Below, in pieces: positions 7,643 to 17,026 of a stretch of 47,697 bases of DNA; the first letter of the stretch is position 1, and every line of letters begins with the position of its first letter. A program made the position numbers and the translations under genes. A model generated the notes under the pieces. The model had not been told where the DNA came from. It did no database searches and saw nothing but the letters and a program-made list of their open reading frames with translations. The DNA is taken from positions 1 to 47,697 of the forward strand of contig CAIMFH010000043.1 of assembly GCA_903840265.1 (NCBI GenBank). Reading direction: 5' to 3'. Source of the DNA: an uncultured Schlesneria sp. Its GTDB lineage: Bacteria; Planctomycetota; Planctomycetia; Planctomycetales; Planctomycetaceae.

Positions 7643-7746
7643 AAAGGACCGGCCATTCAGGCCTCAAGAGTTATTATTGGAGATCTGTTCCGGGGCCGCA
7701 GGACCCCGGCTGGGCAAAGTTCCGGCCCCTTGGGCCTGATGATAGA
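7643..7746 (+). repeat. Dispersed hairpin repeat (family with 4474-4577), copy 2
   Basis: Shares the order AAAGGACCGGCC, GGGGCC hairpin, CCCCGGCTGGGCAAAGTTCC and GGCCCCTTGGGCCT with copy 1. The two copies bracket the glycoside-hydrolase-like gene in the same orientation. It lies between that gene's stop and the convergent gene at 7768. Confidence 0.8.
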
Positions 7747-7767
7747 GGCCCATGCTGGCCTGGGGGC

Positions 7768-7995
7768 TTACCAACGAATGGGGTGAATGATCCCGGCAGC
7801 TAGCAGGCCGCCGAGGATCGCGACGGCAAGTAACAGGCCGCGCAGGATCCAGAGCGCACGCACCGTGCCGAATCGTTGGACCAGTCGCTGGCCTTTTGTT
7901 GTCTGGGCCAGGAACCATTGTTCCTGGAACAGGATCATCAGACAGGCGAGAATAATGGCGATTCCCATCGCCAGATCCTGCGACAACTTCCACAT
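7768..7995 (-). CDS. Small two-TM membrane protein
   Basis: The 75-residue protein has two predicted membrane helices (DLAMGIAIILACLMILF and WILRGLLLAVAILGGLLAAG) linked by a basic polar stretch with TTKGQRLVQRFG. The start is an ATG with AGGA ten bases upstream; the longer open frame to 8109 adds a non-membrane Arg-rich extension that looks spurious. It is convergent with the glycoside-hydrolase-like gene and divergent from the transglutaminase gene. Family and function are unknown. Confidence 0.65.
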   Translation of the reverse strand: MWKLSQDLAMGIAIILACLMILFQEQWFLAQTTKGQRLVQRFGTVRALWILRGLLLAVAILGGLLAAGIIHPIRW

Positions 7996-8168
7996 AGCAA
8001 TCGAATCCTGGTTCAAGCGGCGGAAGCAGGATTTGAGGCGACTCACAGTGGTCGGCAGGCCATCAAAATTCCGCGGGGCAAATCTCTGAGCACTGGATGT
8101 TAGAATCACGAATGGTGGTTCGCAACCGGTCCTTATTGGACGATCGAAACCATCCCTATTTTCAATTT

Positions 8169-8258
8169 GAGTGGCACGCTCTGAGGCTTTGCGAAGGGCG
8201 TGGTTAGGGATGAAGCCTAAATCCCACGCCCTTCGAAGACTCAGGACGTGTCACACTC
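8169..8258. repeat. Inverted repeat upstream of the transglutaminase-like gene
   Basis: Two imperfect arms of about 36 bp (GCGAAGGGCGTGG against CCACGCCCTTCG, extended by CTGAGGC/GACTCAG-type matches and GAGTG...CACTC ends) surround an 18-bp loop. It could form a long hairpin. The right arm contains the GTG at 8248, so that codon is unlikely to be the true start of the downstream gene. The rest of 7996-8352 holds nothing recognisable. Confidence 0.75.
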
Positions 8259-8352
8259 CCGGAATGTGATAGAGGCTTGCCCTCAGTGGATGACAGGCGA
8301 CCCCCGAAAAGTGTACGCTATCTGCGGACACAACTCCGTCAGGGCCAAATGC

Positions 8353-10689
8353 ATGGGACTTGCCACAGTCTTTAAGTTGAGCGTTTATGTCTTAACCGGC
8401 TTTGTGGGCTTGGCGTTGGGTCTGGCCGAGTATGGTCCCATCCCCTTCATTTCGTTGCCGATCACAGTCTTTGCTTACTGGTGGTGTGAGTCAGGGACCA
8501 AACCGGACGGGTCTCATCGCGGAGTCTCGGACACGGCCGCTATGGGCTGGGGGATTGCGGCTCTCGGCGCGGCCACGATTGAGTTTTTCTCCGACAACCA
8601 AGAAGGCAAACTGCTGGCCGGAATCCATTTGATTGTCTACTTGACTTGGATTGTTTTGCTTCAGAGGAAGACGATCTATCGTTATTGGCTGTTGATGGCG
8701 CTGGGGATCATGCACATCGCCGTCGGCGCGGTCCTGACGAATTCCACGTGGTATGGACTGTGCATGGTGGCTTATTTGTTTGGTGCCATCTGGACGCTGT
8801 CTGTCTTTTCGCTGTATCGCGTCGCGCAGGACTTCTCTGAGTCGACGGGTGATTCCCATGTGGCTGCCAAGGGTCATGCGTTCAACTCGATCCGATTCGA
8901 AGATGACGCGCACTGGATCTCGATGCGACTGGTCAGCGGGACGTTGTTCACGTCGTTTGCAGGCCTGTTGATTGGCATTTTCTTTTTTGCCTTGATTCCA
9001 CGGGTATGGGTCGGAAACGCGCTGGGGATTTCGGACGATTCGTTGCCGCCGGCTATGCGGAGGCGAATCACTGGTCAGGCAACAGAAATCCGTTTGGGGG
9101 ATATTGGTCCTATTCTCGAGAGCAACGATCCTGTGCTGACGATGCGTCTGTTTGACAATCAGACAAATCGTCCCCTGAGCGCGCAAGCCTATGCGGAATC
9201 GATTGGCATGCGCGAACCCCTATTTCGCGGTGCTGTGATGACGGAGTACGTCGCAGGTCGCTGGCGGCCCGAACGGTCGACTCATAAGACACCGAGGATC
9301 CCCGCCCATCCCGAAACCGCGGTCGGAAGTGGTGTTCCCATCGTGCGACAAGAGATCCGCTTAGACCGGGGTTCACCGGATATCTTGCTGTGCCTGGGCC
9401 AACCTGTCGCCATGTACGCGATGGACGATCGACGCTGCGGGCAATTCCAGATTTCGAACAATCTGATTCTGCGTTACGAAGGTCTGCCGTCTGTTGCGGG
9501 CGCGTTCGACTATATCGCGTACACACGATTGCCCGCTGCGGGGTACGAACCCGGTATGATCGCCACTCCCGCCGAGATGGTCGTCTACCGAATTGGACAG
9601 TACCTGAAGCGATGCACGGAAGTTTCTGAATCGTTGGATCGGTTGAAAGCGTTCAGTCGCGAACTGGTGGAAGCCGCCGAGTTGAAGGCCGGGAAAAACT
9701 TCAGCGACGAGGAGAAGGCCCAGTTTATTGAAGGGTACTTGCGGAACTCCGGCCAATTTACGTACTCGCTGGAGGCCCAACCCGTTGATGCAAGCTTGGA
9801 CCCCGTCGAAGACTTTATTTTTCGCCGCAGAGCGGGTCACTGTCAGTATTTCGCCTCTGCTTTGGCATTGATGCTGCGTTCCGTAGGGATTCCGGCACGG
9901 CTGGCCGCAGGGTTCAAGGGGGGAGAAGAACTTCCAAACGGTGAACTGAACGTCGAAAAGAGATTCGCACACGTCTGGGTCGAAGCGTGGGTCGGAAATC
10001 GAAAATGGGTCACCTACGATGCGACCCCCGAAGATGCGCGGGCGGAAGGGATCTCGGCCGTGGGCTCGAAGCGGAATATCTTTACTTCGATCACAGCGAA
10101 ATTAGCGGGCATCTGGGAGTCCAATGTGTTGGATATCTCTTACGAACGCCAGAATGACCTGATCTACGAACCACTGAGAGAGCTGCTGAGATCGGTCATG
10201 CAATCCGTTCGCGATTTCTGGAACTCGCCCTGGACGAGCGTGATTGGAATCGCGGCCATGATTGCCGACCCCAGAAACTGGCTGACGGTGCCTGGAGGAC
10301 TCACACTAGCGACGTTAGCAGGATTGCTCGTCTTGCTGCGTCGCAAGTCATCCTGGTTTCGATTCCGTTGGAGAAAGAAGGCCTTGCAATCTGACGATAG
10401 CCAGCGATCTCGGATCGAGTTTTATGAACGGTTTGTCCGGTTGATGAAACGCCAAGGCCGCCAACGAGGTCTCTCGCAAACGCAGGGTGAGTTTGTCGAC
10501 GAAAGTGCCGACTCATTGTCGAGTCAACTTGAAGATGCGTCACTTCCAGAGCGTCTGAAGTCCATTAGCGACTCGTTCTACGTCATTCGGTTCGGTGACA
10601 GCGAGCTGACGGACTTTGAGAAGCAAAGGCTGGATGAGCTTCTCACGCGGCTCGAAGAGATGATGGAGCCCGCCACGCAACCTGCGTGA
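8353..10689 (+). CDS. Transglutaminase-like membrane protein (TgpA/DUF3488 type)
   Basis: The 778-residue protein has about six or seven N-terminal membrane helices, a long extracytoplasmic part, one further helix (LTLATLAGLLVLLR) and a cytoplasmic tail, the layout of TgpA-type proteins (DUF3488, Transglut_core, DUF4129-like). The catalytic triad is complete: Cys497 in GHCQYFASALALMLRS, His540 in FAHVWVEAW and Asp556 in TYDATPED. In this family the domain acts as a papain-like protease or transglutaminase on envelope proteins. The ATG chosen avoids the inverted repeat at 8169-8258, which an upstream GTG would translate. In other bacteria such genes usually neighbour a MoxR ATPase and a DUF58 gene; neither is adjacent here. 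Confidence 0.85.
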   Translation: MGLATVFKLSVYVLTGFVGLALGLAEYGPIPFISLPITVFAYWWCESGTKPDGSHRGVSDTAAMGWGIAALGAATIEFFSDNQEGKLLAGIHLIVYLTWIVLLQRKTIYRYWLLMALGIMHIAVGAVLTNSTWYGLCMVAYLFGAIWTLSVFSLYRVAQDFSESTGDSHVAAKGHAFNSIRFEDDAHWISMRLVSGTLFTSFAGLLIGIFFFALIPRVWVGNALGISDDSLPPAMRRRITGQATEIRLGDIGPILESNDPVLTMRLFDNQTNRPLSAQAYAESIGMREPLFRGAVMTEYVAGRWRPERSTHKTPRIPAHPETAVGSGVPIVRQEIRLDRGSPDILLCLGQPVAMYAMDDRRCGQFQISNNLILRYEGLPSVAGAFDYIAYTRLPAAGYEPGMIATPAEMVVYRIGQYLKRCTEVSESLDRLKAFSRELVEAAELKAGKNFSDEEKAQFIEGYLRNSGQFTYSLEAQPVDASLDPVEDFIFRRRAGHCQYFASALALMLRSVGIPARLAAGFKGGEELPNGELNVEKRFAHVWVEAWVGNRKWVTYDATPEDARAEGISAVGSKRNIFTSITAKLAGIWESNVLDISYERQNDLIYEPLRELLRSVMQSVRDFWNSPWTSVIGIAAMIADPRNWLTVPGGLTLATLAGLLVLLRRKSSWFRFRWRKKALQSDDSQRSRIEFYERFVRLMKRQGRQRGLSQTQGEFVDESADSLSSQLEDASLPERLKSISDSFYVIRFGDSELTDFEKQRLDELLTRLEEMMEPATQPA

Positions 10690-10788
10690 TCTGGTGCGTG
10701 TCGCACTGACGTGTCGCGTTGAAACAGGGGTTCGAATAAGCGGTTTTCTGCTCGCGGGACGCCACCGTCGGGTGGGATGCGCTCTAGA
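10690..10788 (+). repeat. Dispersed ~100-bp repeat (family C), copy A
   Basis: Starts at the base after the stop codon of the transglutaminase-like gene. It shares CGTGTCGCGTTGAAACA and CGCGGGACGCCAC, at the same spacing, with copies at 19090 and 47183. The GC-rich cores are in partial inverted relation and could fold. If translated it gives a false peptide beginning RVALTCRVET. Confidence 0.85.
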
Positions 10789-10794
10789 CCGCGG

Positions 10795-11172
10795 TCACGC
10801 GGTCAACCCGAATGTCTCGCGGAGAAGATCGGGCAGCGACGCGGAAAACTTGCTGCGGGGCAGTACTTTATCGAAGCCGGCGGCTCGGGCCGACTCCAAC
10901 CGCTCGACATCCACGTGCGAACCGAAACCAATCACGGTCGGTCGCGGCTGAAGGTTCAGGTATTCCATCACAATGGTGGGTGAACAATCGAGACAACCTA
11001 AATCCACGAATACGGCGCGCGGCTGCGACTCGACAACTTTCGACCACAGATGTTCGACAGACCCCAGGGTTTCGAATTTCAGTCCCAATGCTGATGCGGT
11101 GCCCGTCACTTTGCTGGTGAACATCAAGTCACGGGTGAGCAGCAGTCCATCCAGGTAAACACGGTCCGTCAA
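10795..11172 (-). CDS. Response-regulator receiver-like protein
   Basis: The 125-residue single-domain protein resembles CheY-like folds: a central strand AVFVDLGCLD carrying candidate acceptor Asp residues, then TVIGFGSHVDVERLESARAAG and DKVLPRSKF, where the Lys matches the conserved strand-5 Lys region. The N-terminal acidic pair of true receivers is not evident (the start is RVYLDGLLL), so it may be a non-phosphorylated pseudo-receiver. It starts at a TTG with GGAG five bases upstream; no good ATG exists in frame nearby. No kinase or output domain is adjacent. Confidence 0.65.
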   Translation of the reverse strand: MTDRVYLDGLLLTRDLMFTSKVTGTASALGLKFETLGSVEHLWSKVVESQPRAVFVDLGCLDCSPTIVMEYLNLQPRPTVIGFGSHVDVERLESARAAGFDKVLPRSKFSASLPDLLRETFGLTA

Positions 11173-11224
11173 CTGACTGTCTCCGGCTGTTAATGAGCGT
11201 ATGCAATGAGAGCTGTTTTGGGTT

Positions 11225-11312
11225 TGGCGAGGGAGGTCGAGGTTCCTGCCGAGCCTTGTCTGTTATTGTGGGTCCATCGACATGCGCGGCTCGGCAGGAG
11301 CCTCGCCCTCCC
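11225..11312. repeat. Inverted repeat of the GEAPAEP-type family, copy 2
   Basis: The left arm GGTTCCTGCCGAGCC and right arm GGCTCGGCAGGAGCC, followed by CTCGCCCTCCC, enclose a loop of about 30 bp. It is a fuller version of the copy at 4597-4668. Minus-strand translation gives GEAPAEPR, not a real protein. Confidence 0.8.
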
Positions 11313-11319
11313 AGAAAGC

Positions 11320-11360
11320 GAAGACACGGCTTTGTCGACGACTCCAAAACCGTGGCACCC
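11320..11360 (+). repeat. Dispersed ~40-bp repeat (family D), copy a
   Basis: Reads AAGACACGGC, TTGTCG, then ACTCCAAAACCGTGGCACC. CACGG and CCGTG at the ends can pair around an inner GTC/GAC stem. Other copies are at 23483-23523 (minus), 23748-23788 and 32970-33009. This one directly abuts the inverted repeat at 11225-11312. Confidence 0.8.
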
Positions 11361-11410
11361 CAAATCTCATGATTCCCGTGGGCAGAATCACCCACGATGA
11401 TCTAGCCGCA

Positions 11411-11800
11411 TCAGCAAGGGCTGCGATGGAAATGGACGTGCTTCCAGCCCGAGTCTTTCTTTTCCCAGACACGGGTTTCCATGGCGGCCGCGGAGATGGG
11501 GGCACCGCTGCCGTCAAGTTTTTGAACGACGCGCACGTAGGAGACGACCGCGACATTTCCCATCAGGCGCACGTGGGGTGATGCGATCGTCGATTGTTTG
11601 GCTGGCTTCGTCGGTGAGGAAGGAAGATCGAAGTAGAACTTGTGAAATGGCAGTCCCGCCACGACCTGGCCCAGCGCTTCGGGCTCGAAGCACGTGATTG
11701 ATTCGCAGCACAACGATTCGTACGTCTTCCAATCGCCAGCATCAATCGAGGTCAACAGTTTTCGGCTGAGCGACAACAATTCTTGTTCAACACCTGACAT
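11411..11800 (-). CDS. CaMKII association-domain (SnoaL/NTF2-like) protein
   Basis: The 129-residue protein closely follows the calcium/calmodulin-dependent kinase II association domain (PF08332), an NTF2-like fold that in animals assembles the kinase holoenzyme. Supporting segments are DWKTYESLCCESITCFEPEA, GLPFHKFYFD, ASPHVRLMGNVAVVSYVRV, ETRVWEKKDSGWKHVHFHRS. The bacterial form is stand-alone, with no kinase domain, and its ligand is unknown. The ATG has GGAG upstream. It follows the FHA gene by 39 bp on the same strand, so co-transcription is likely. Confidence 0.85.
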   Translation of the reverse strand: MSGVEQELLSLSRKLLTSIDAGDWKTYESLCCESITCFEPEALGQVVAGLPFHKFYFDLPSSPTKPAKQSTIASPHVRLMGNVAVVSYVRVVQKLDGSGAPISAAAMETRVWEKKDSGWKHVHFHRSPC

Positions 11801-11839
11801 CGACGGAGGCTCCTTGTCCTGGCAATGCTGCCTGGCCGG

Positions 11840-12757
11840 TTATTGTTGGAACTGAGATAGAAAATCATCAAAGCCACCTTCTGACGGGGCTTTTTCCTCA
11901 GCGTTTTCTTCGACGGGATCTGACGCGATCGCTTGTTCGTCGATAACTTCGGCCACGGCTTCGACCGTGGGCAAAAATACGCCTGGTGTCGCGACGGCGT
12001 TGACGGCACTTTGATCCGCGGCCTCATCTGCCGCTGGTTTCGCTTTGCGTCCGAACATCGAAAATAACGATTTCAGGCCCCCTTTTTTGGCAGGCGCTTC
12101 GGGGACTGCGACTTCCTCTTCAGGACCGGATTCTGGAAGCGTTTCCTGAAACATGAATATCGTGTCTTCGGATGTCTCTGCCGGTGCTTCTTGAGTTTCC
12201 GGGAAGGTCGTTCCCGGCTCCAACTCGACGGTATCGCCCGGAGCAGCCAGTGAGATTGGCGGGGCGAATAATTCGTGCAGTGGAGATACTTCTGGCGGCG
12301 CTACAACTGCTGCAATGACAGGAGCGACTTCGGCGAGGGCAACGGTGGCCGCCACCGCTGCGACAGAACTCACGTCTGCCTGTGAGATGACTTCCGTCTG
12401 GGGAAGCTCTGGCTGCGGCGGAACGCCTGTTCGCGACAAAACCATTGTCGCACTTGTGGATGCCACGTAGTCGATCTGAAATTCGGCGGGGCCAACGATC
12501 AGTCGGGTTCCGGGGGCAATCGCGGTTGGCTGATGCGCGGGGATCAGTTGGCCGTCAACCAGTGTTCCATTGGCACTTCCCAAGTCTTCCACGAAGACAG
12601 AATCAGCTCCCAAGGTGATCCGGCAATGATTGCGGCTGACCTGACTGGAAGCGATCTTGAGATTGCACTCGGTACTACGGCCGATGAGCGTCACCGGCAG
12701 CAATTTGACATGCTTGACGTTGGCTTTATCGTGCAGAACTTTGAGCCGAGCCTGCAT
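11840..12757 (-). CDS. FHA-domain protein with long acidic tail
   Basis: The 305-residue protein has an N-terminal forkhead-associated domain, a phosphothreonine-peptide reader, at about residues 22-95. The conserved Gly26-Arg27-Ser28, Ser41-Arg42-Asn43-His44 and SANGT (61-65) are all present. The rest is an Ala/Glu/Pro-rich low-complexity tail with a short basic island (KKGGLKSLFSMFGRKAK) and a C-terminal FDDFLSQFQQ that may be a binding motif. There is no kinase, secretion or membrane domain. It lies between clpX and the CaMKII-association-domain gene. Confidence 0.85.
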   Translation of the reverse strand: MQARLKVLHDKANVKHVKLLPVTLIGRSTECNLKIASSQVSRNHCRITLGADSVFVEDLGSANGTLVDGQLIPAHQPTAIAPGTRLIVGPAEFQIDYVASTSATMVLSRTGVPPQPELPQTEVISQADVSSVAAVAATVALAEVAPVIAAVVAPPEVSPLHELFAPPISLAAPGDTVELEPGTTFPETQEAPAETSEDTIFMFQETLPESGPEEEVAVPEAPAKKGGLKSLFSMFGRKAKPAADEAADQSAVNAVATPGVFLPTVEAVAEVIDEQAIASDPVEENAEEKAPSEGGFDDFLSQFQQ

Positions 12758-12890
12758 GGCAGCCTCTTTCGCGGGCGGGGACTATGATCTTGGTGGGATA
12801 TCGCAGGGAAATGATCATACACCAGTGCGAATCCGCATCACAAACGAAACTCGGCCTACAAAGGTGGTTTTTCGAGTGCATTTAATGAAA

Positions 12891-12916
12891 CCACCCGACT
12901 CAAAGGAGCCGGGCGG
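12891..12916 (-). terminator. Putative terminator after clpX
   Basis: A GC-rich hairpin (CCACCCGACTC, loop AAA, GGAGCCGGGCGG, two mismatches) lies 28 bp past the clpX stop. In the minus direction it is followed by TTTCATTAAAT, a modest T-tract. Confidence 0.55.
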
Positions 12917-12943
12917 TGTCAATTTGCCGAATTGCAGCCCATT

Positions 12944-14230
<1,287 letters not shown>

Positions 14231-14351
14231 TGGCTTTCCTTCAACGCTGCCGATTGGTGTTCGTCGGTGAGTAACTCATTGATGAAAGCAAGCGGCGCGT
14301 CCTTGGCCCTGCAACACTTCCCACGCATCCGAGTCCGGCATCATTCCAGAC

Positions 14352-14804
14352 TCATCTCATTTCCGAGTTTTTCACAGTTGCCGAGTTCAGGTTCGGCGGT
14401 TCGTCCGTGGATCTTGATACTTGCCGATTTGAGTCGTCCTGAACGGTTTCCCCGGCGTTTCCGGTGCCACCTTCCTGCTGGACATCCCCAACGGCAGCTT
14501 TTGCCGATTTCATTGTGGTCTTTGGGGTTGCGTCCATCTGACGGGCGGCGTCGTGTGCAAGTCGACCCTTTATCAATCGGTACTCATCCTCTGTCAACTC
14601 ACCCTGCTGACGCAATTCTCTGAACTGTGTCAGCATTTCGAGTTTGTCATCGGCACGACCGGAATCTTCGCGAAACCGTGCCCGTACCTGAAAGATCAAC
14701 CAGACCGCTACCGTGGCTGCGATAATGGTCCCCACCAACGTGATGGGGCTCATGACATCCTGATAGCGATTCAGTAAGTCCCAGTTCATCTCCACAGCCA
14801 ACAT
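14352..14804 (-). CDS. One-TM protein with SHOCT-like motif
   Basis: The 150-residue protein has one membrane helix (ITLVGTIIAATVAVWLIFQV), then a short helical hairpin FRELRQQGELTEDEYRLIKG resembling the SHOCT (short C-terminal) motif, and a polar Thr/Ser/Asn-rich tail. SHOCT motifs are small oligomerisation modules. The start is an ATG with GAGG eight bases upstream. It lies 121 bp upstream of clpX on the same strand. Function is unknown. Confidence 0.75.
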   Translation of the reverse strand: MLAVEMNWDLLNRYQDVMSPITLVGTIIAATVAVWLIFQVRARFREDSGRADDKLEMLTQFRELRQQGELTEDEYRLIKGRLAHDAARQMDATPKTTMKSAKAAVGDVQQEGGTGNAGETVQDDSNRQVSRSTDEPPNLNSATVKNSEMR

Positions 14805-15350
14805 GCGTCGTCCTCACGATCACCGTTCGTTGAGATGTTGCCAATCGATTCAACATCACCGAGGACGCCATTATTTGCTGCTGCGAGAAATGGGGCAAGC
14901 TGATTCCCTCAAATACGGGTCATCTGACAAGCATCGCCGCATCTTTCGAATTGGTCCTGCTTTAAACTTCACGATCCCGAGTAAAGCAGCATTCGTGCCA
15001 TTCGCGAGCAAGGTTCGCAAGTGGCCAGATTTCGATAGCGAACTTGGCGAGTTGCAGCACAATCCGGCAGAGATTGCTGTCGCAACGCCGCTAACTCCCT
15101 GCAAGCCACCGAAATCCTTGCAGCATTGTCCCTCGATAGTTGTAGAGATTACAGGCGATCCAAGTACGACCCTATCCTCCCGCAAGCCCTGATACTCGAA
15201 GACACGTCGAAAAAGTACTTGAACCACGGAATACACTGAACACACGGAAAATGAGGCGAGTCATAGAAGATGGCACATTTATCTAACTTCGTTTTCCCTC
15301 ATTCATTTCGTGTTTTCCGTGTGTTCCGTGGTTCCACTCTTCCGGCCTGC
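14805..15350. other. Gene-free interval with one long inverted repeat
   Basis: Short open frames on both strands (for example 14871-15245 minus) have no protein-like composition and no ribosome binding site. The only structure recognised is the inverted repeat at 15221-15335. Nothing else was seen. Confidence 0.55.
15221..15335. repeat. Inverted repeat, ACCACGGAA family
   Basis: The arm GAACCACGGAATACACTGAA continuing to CACACGGAAAATGA is mirrored by TTCATTTCGTGTTTTCCGTG continuing to TGTTCCGTGGTTCC, around a loop of about 45 bp. A half copy lies at 16756-16791. Its translations (NHGTHGKHE-like) are artefacts. Confidence 0.8.
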
Positions 15351-16646
15351 CTACAGCCGCGTGATGCGATAGCCCGAGTGATCGGGTGTGAATAACTCGG
15401 GCAGCAATCTCACACCCAGGCCAGGACGCTCCGGAATGGCGATGTGTCCCTTTTTCACGGTGGGCGGTTCGTCGATCAGTAGCGGATAAAGAGTGCGAAT
15501 GTGGGCTCGCACTGTTTCTTGATAGGTGATGTTCGCGCAGCTCGCCGAGACTTGCAGGCCGGCGAATAAGGTCAGCGGTCCCGTGCAGTCGTGCATGAGC
15601 GACGGGATGTTGAAGACTTGCGATAACTCGGCGGCCCGGCGGGTTTCGCTGATGCCGCCGACCCACGTCGGATCGATCATCGTGTAGTCTGCCGCATTCT
15701 GTTGCAGCACTTGCCGATACTCTTCGCGACTGACCAGCATTTCACTGACGGCGATCGGCACCCCGGCTCGATCGCGGAAATCGGCAATCGCCGCCACGCT
15801 GTCTGGACGAATGACATCCTCAAGCCAGAGCGGCTTGATCTCTCGCATCGCTTCGGCAATCCGTAACGCCGCTGGCAGCGAGAAGAATCCGTGGCCATCC
15901 AGCATCAGCTCCATCTTCAATCCGACTCGTTCGCGGATCTGATGCATCGGTTGCAATGCCTCTTTCAGGTCTGGCCACGAGACGCGGTGTCCGCCGGTCG
16001 CGCGATAGATCTGATCGAGCGACCACAGCTTCATTGCGGTGTAACCTTCCTCCAGTAACTCTTCGGCGAGTTCCGCCGCATGGAACACGCTGTTGAAATT
16101 ATCCTCCAGCGGCCCCGCTTTGCCGAGATCGCCATGACCAGGCCACCCCTGCGAATCGGGAGCATCCTTCGGTCGCCGCCCATAAGTCGGGCCGCCGCAA
16201 CTGTTGTAAACGGGAATCGCATCGCGGACGGGTCCGCCGAGCAATCGCCAGATCGGCTGCTTCGTCAACTGGCCGAGGATGTCCCATAGCGCAACGTCGA
16301 TGGCCGAGATGGCGCGTAGTTCACAGCCACGAACGCCAAAGGCGGTTCCTCGCTCGTAGAGGAACCGCCAGTGGCTCTCGATCGCTGTCGCATCCGCACC
16401 AAGCAGTCGTCGCGACATCCAGTCGTGAAGGGTCGCCGCCACCGCATGCGGGATATAGTAGGTTTCGCCGTGTCCGATCACCTGTTCCCCACCGACGGTC
16501 CCGGCGTCGGTATGGATTCGCAGCAGCATCAGCCCCGCCATGATGTCATGCGGGATCAGCGTTTCGATCGCGACGATTCGCGGCCCGCGCTGGTAGGCAT
16601 GTTCCTGCGTGGGGCTTGAGGCTCGCGAAATGAACGATCCAGTCAT
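15351..16646 (-). CDS. Enolase-superfamily enzyme (mandelate racemase/galactonate dehydratase-like)
   Basis: The 431-residue protein has the two-domain MR/MLE plan: an N-terminal capping domain and a TIM barrel. Predicted magnesium ligands are Asp250 (MLDGHG), Glu276 (WLEDVIRP) and Glu302 (AVSEML). His252, next to the first ligand, and His352 (MHDCTGPL) are candidate acid/base residues, a pattern of sugar-acid dehydratases rather than KxK-type racemases. The likely reaction is dehydration or epimerisation of a sugar acid; the substrate is not readable. It is monocistronic, flanked by repeats on both sides. Confidence 0.85.
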   Translation of the reverse strand: MTGSFISRASSPTQEHAYQRGPRIVAIETLIPHDIMAGLMLLRIHTDAGTVGGEQVIGHGETYYIPHAVAATLHDWMSRRLLGADATAIESHWRFLYERGTAFGVRGCELRAISAIDVALWDILGQLTKQPIWRLLGGPVRDAIPVYNSCGGPTYGRRPKDAPDSQGWPGHGDLGKAGPLEDNFNSVFHAAELAEELLEEGYTAMKLWSLDQIYRATGGHRVSWPDLKEALQPMHQIRERVGLKMELMLDGHGFFSLPAALRIAEAMREIKPLWLEDVIRPDSVAAIADFRDRAGVPIAVSEMLVSREEYRQVLQQNAADYTMIDPTWVGGISETRRAAELSQVFNIPSLMHDCTGPLTLFAGLQVSASCANITYQETVRAHIRTLYPLLIDEPPTVKKGHIAIPERPGLGVRLLPELFTPDHSGYRITRL

Positions 16647-17026
16647 GCGATGATGCCTTGCGGTGGGATTTTGCCAAGTGCCTGACAGACGCTTCGTTAG
16701 TCTAACGCCGGATTCTCACGCTGCCGAGAGCCACGTCTTTGCTCTGAGAAGAGGACCAACCACGGAATACACTGAAGGCACGAAAATGAAGAGGTAGAAT
16801 AGACCACGAATCGGACGAATTCACACGAATCAAGAACAGATATGATCATGGCGAGCGGGGCGAAGCTGCTGCCGGGCTGACTTCACGCAATTGATGCCAG
16901 ATTCCACCGTTCGCAATCTCGGTGGAGGATGCGACCGCAATGTAGACTTGCGGAGTCTTCAGCCAACGTGCAGGATGCGGCTGAACGTTGCATAGAAACT
17001 AGGCTGTTTGAACAAGAAACACCTCG
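16647..17026. other. Intergenic between divergent genes, with decayed repeats
   Basis: Contains a half copy of the ACCACGGAA repeat (16756-16791) and an ACCACGAATCGGACGAATTC word (16803) of a related type. Promoters for the divergent genes on both sides must lie here, but none stands out. No gene was seen. Confidence 0.5.

Noticed and set aside
8248-8352. GTG-started N-terminal extension of the transglutaminase-like protein
   Set aside because: The GTG lies in the right arm of an inverted repeat, and the extension would precede the first membrane helix with non-protein-like sequence.
10694-10951. Plus-strand reading frame starting in the family C repeat
   Set aside because: Its first 30 codons translate the dispersed repeat (also seen at 19094), the rest is antisense to the receiver-like gene, and the composition is Arg/Ser-rich.
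11263-11556. Minus-strand frame containing WEGEAPAEPR
   Set aside because: The peptide is the translation of a GC-rich inverted repeat that recurs at 4597; it also overlaps the CaMKII-association-domain gene in another frame.
14871-15245. 124-codon minus-strand frame
   Set aside because: No ribosome binding site, Cys/Arg-rich patchy composition, and partly in a repeat.
15283-15666. Minus-strand frame with the ending NHGTHGKHE
   Set aside because: It translates the ACCACGGAA inverted repeat and is antisense-frame sequence of the enolase-superfamily gene.
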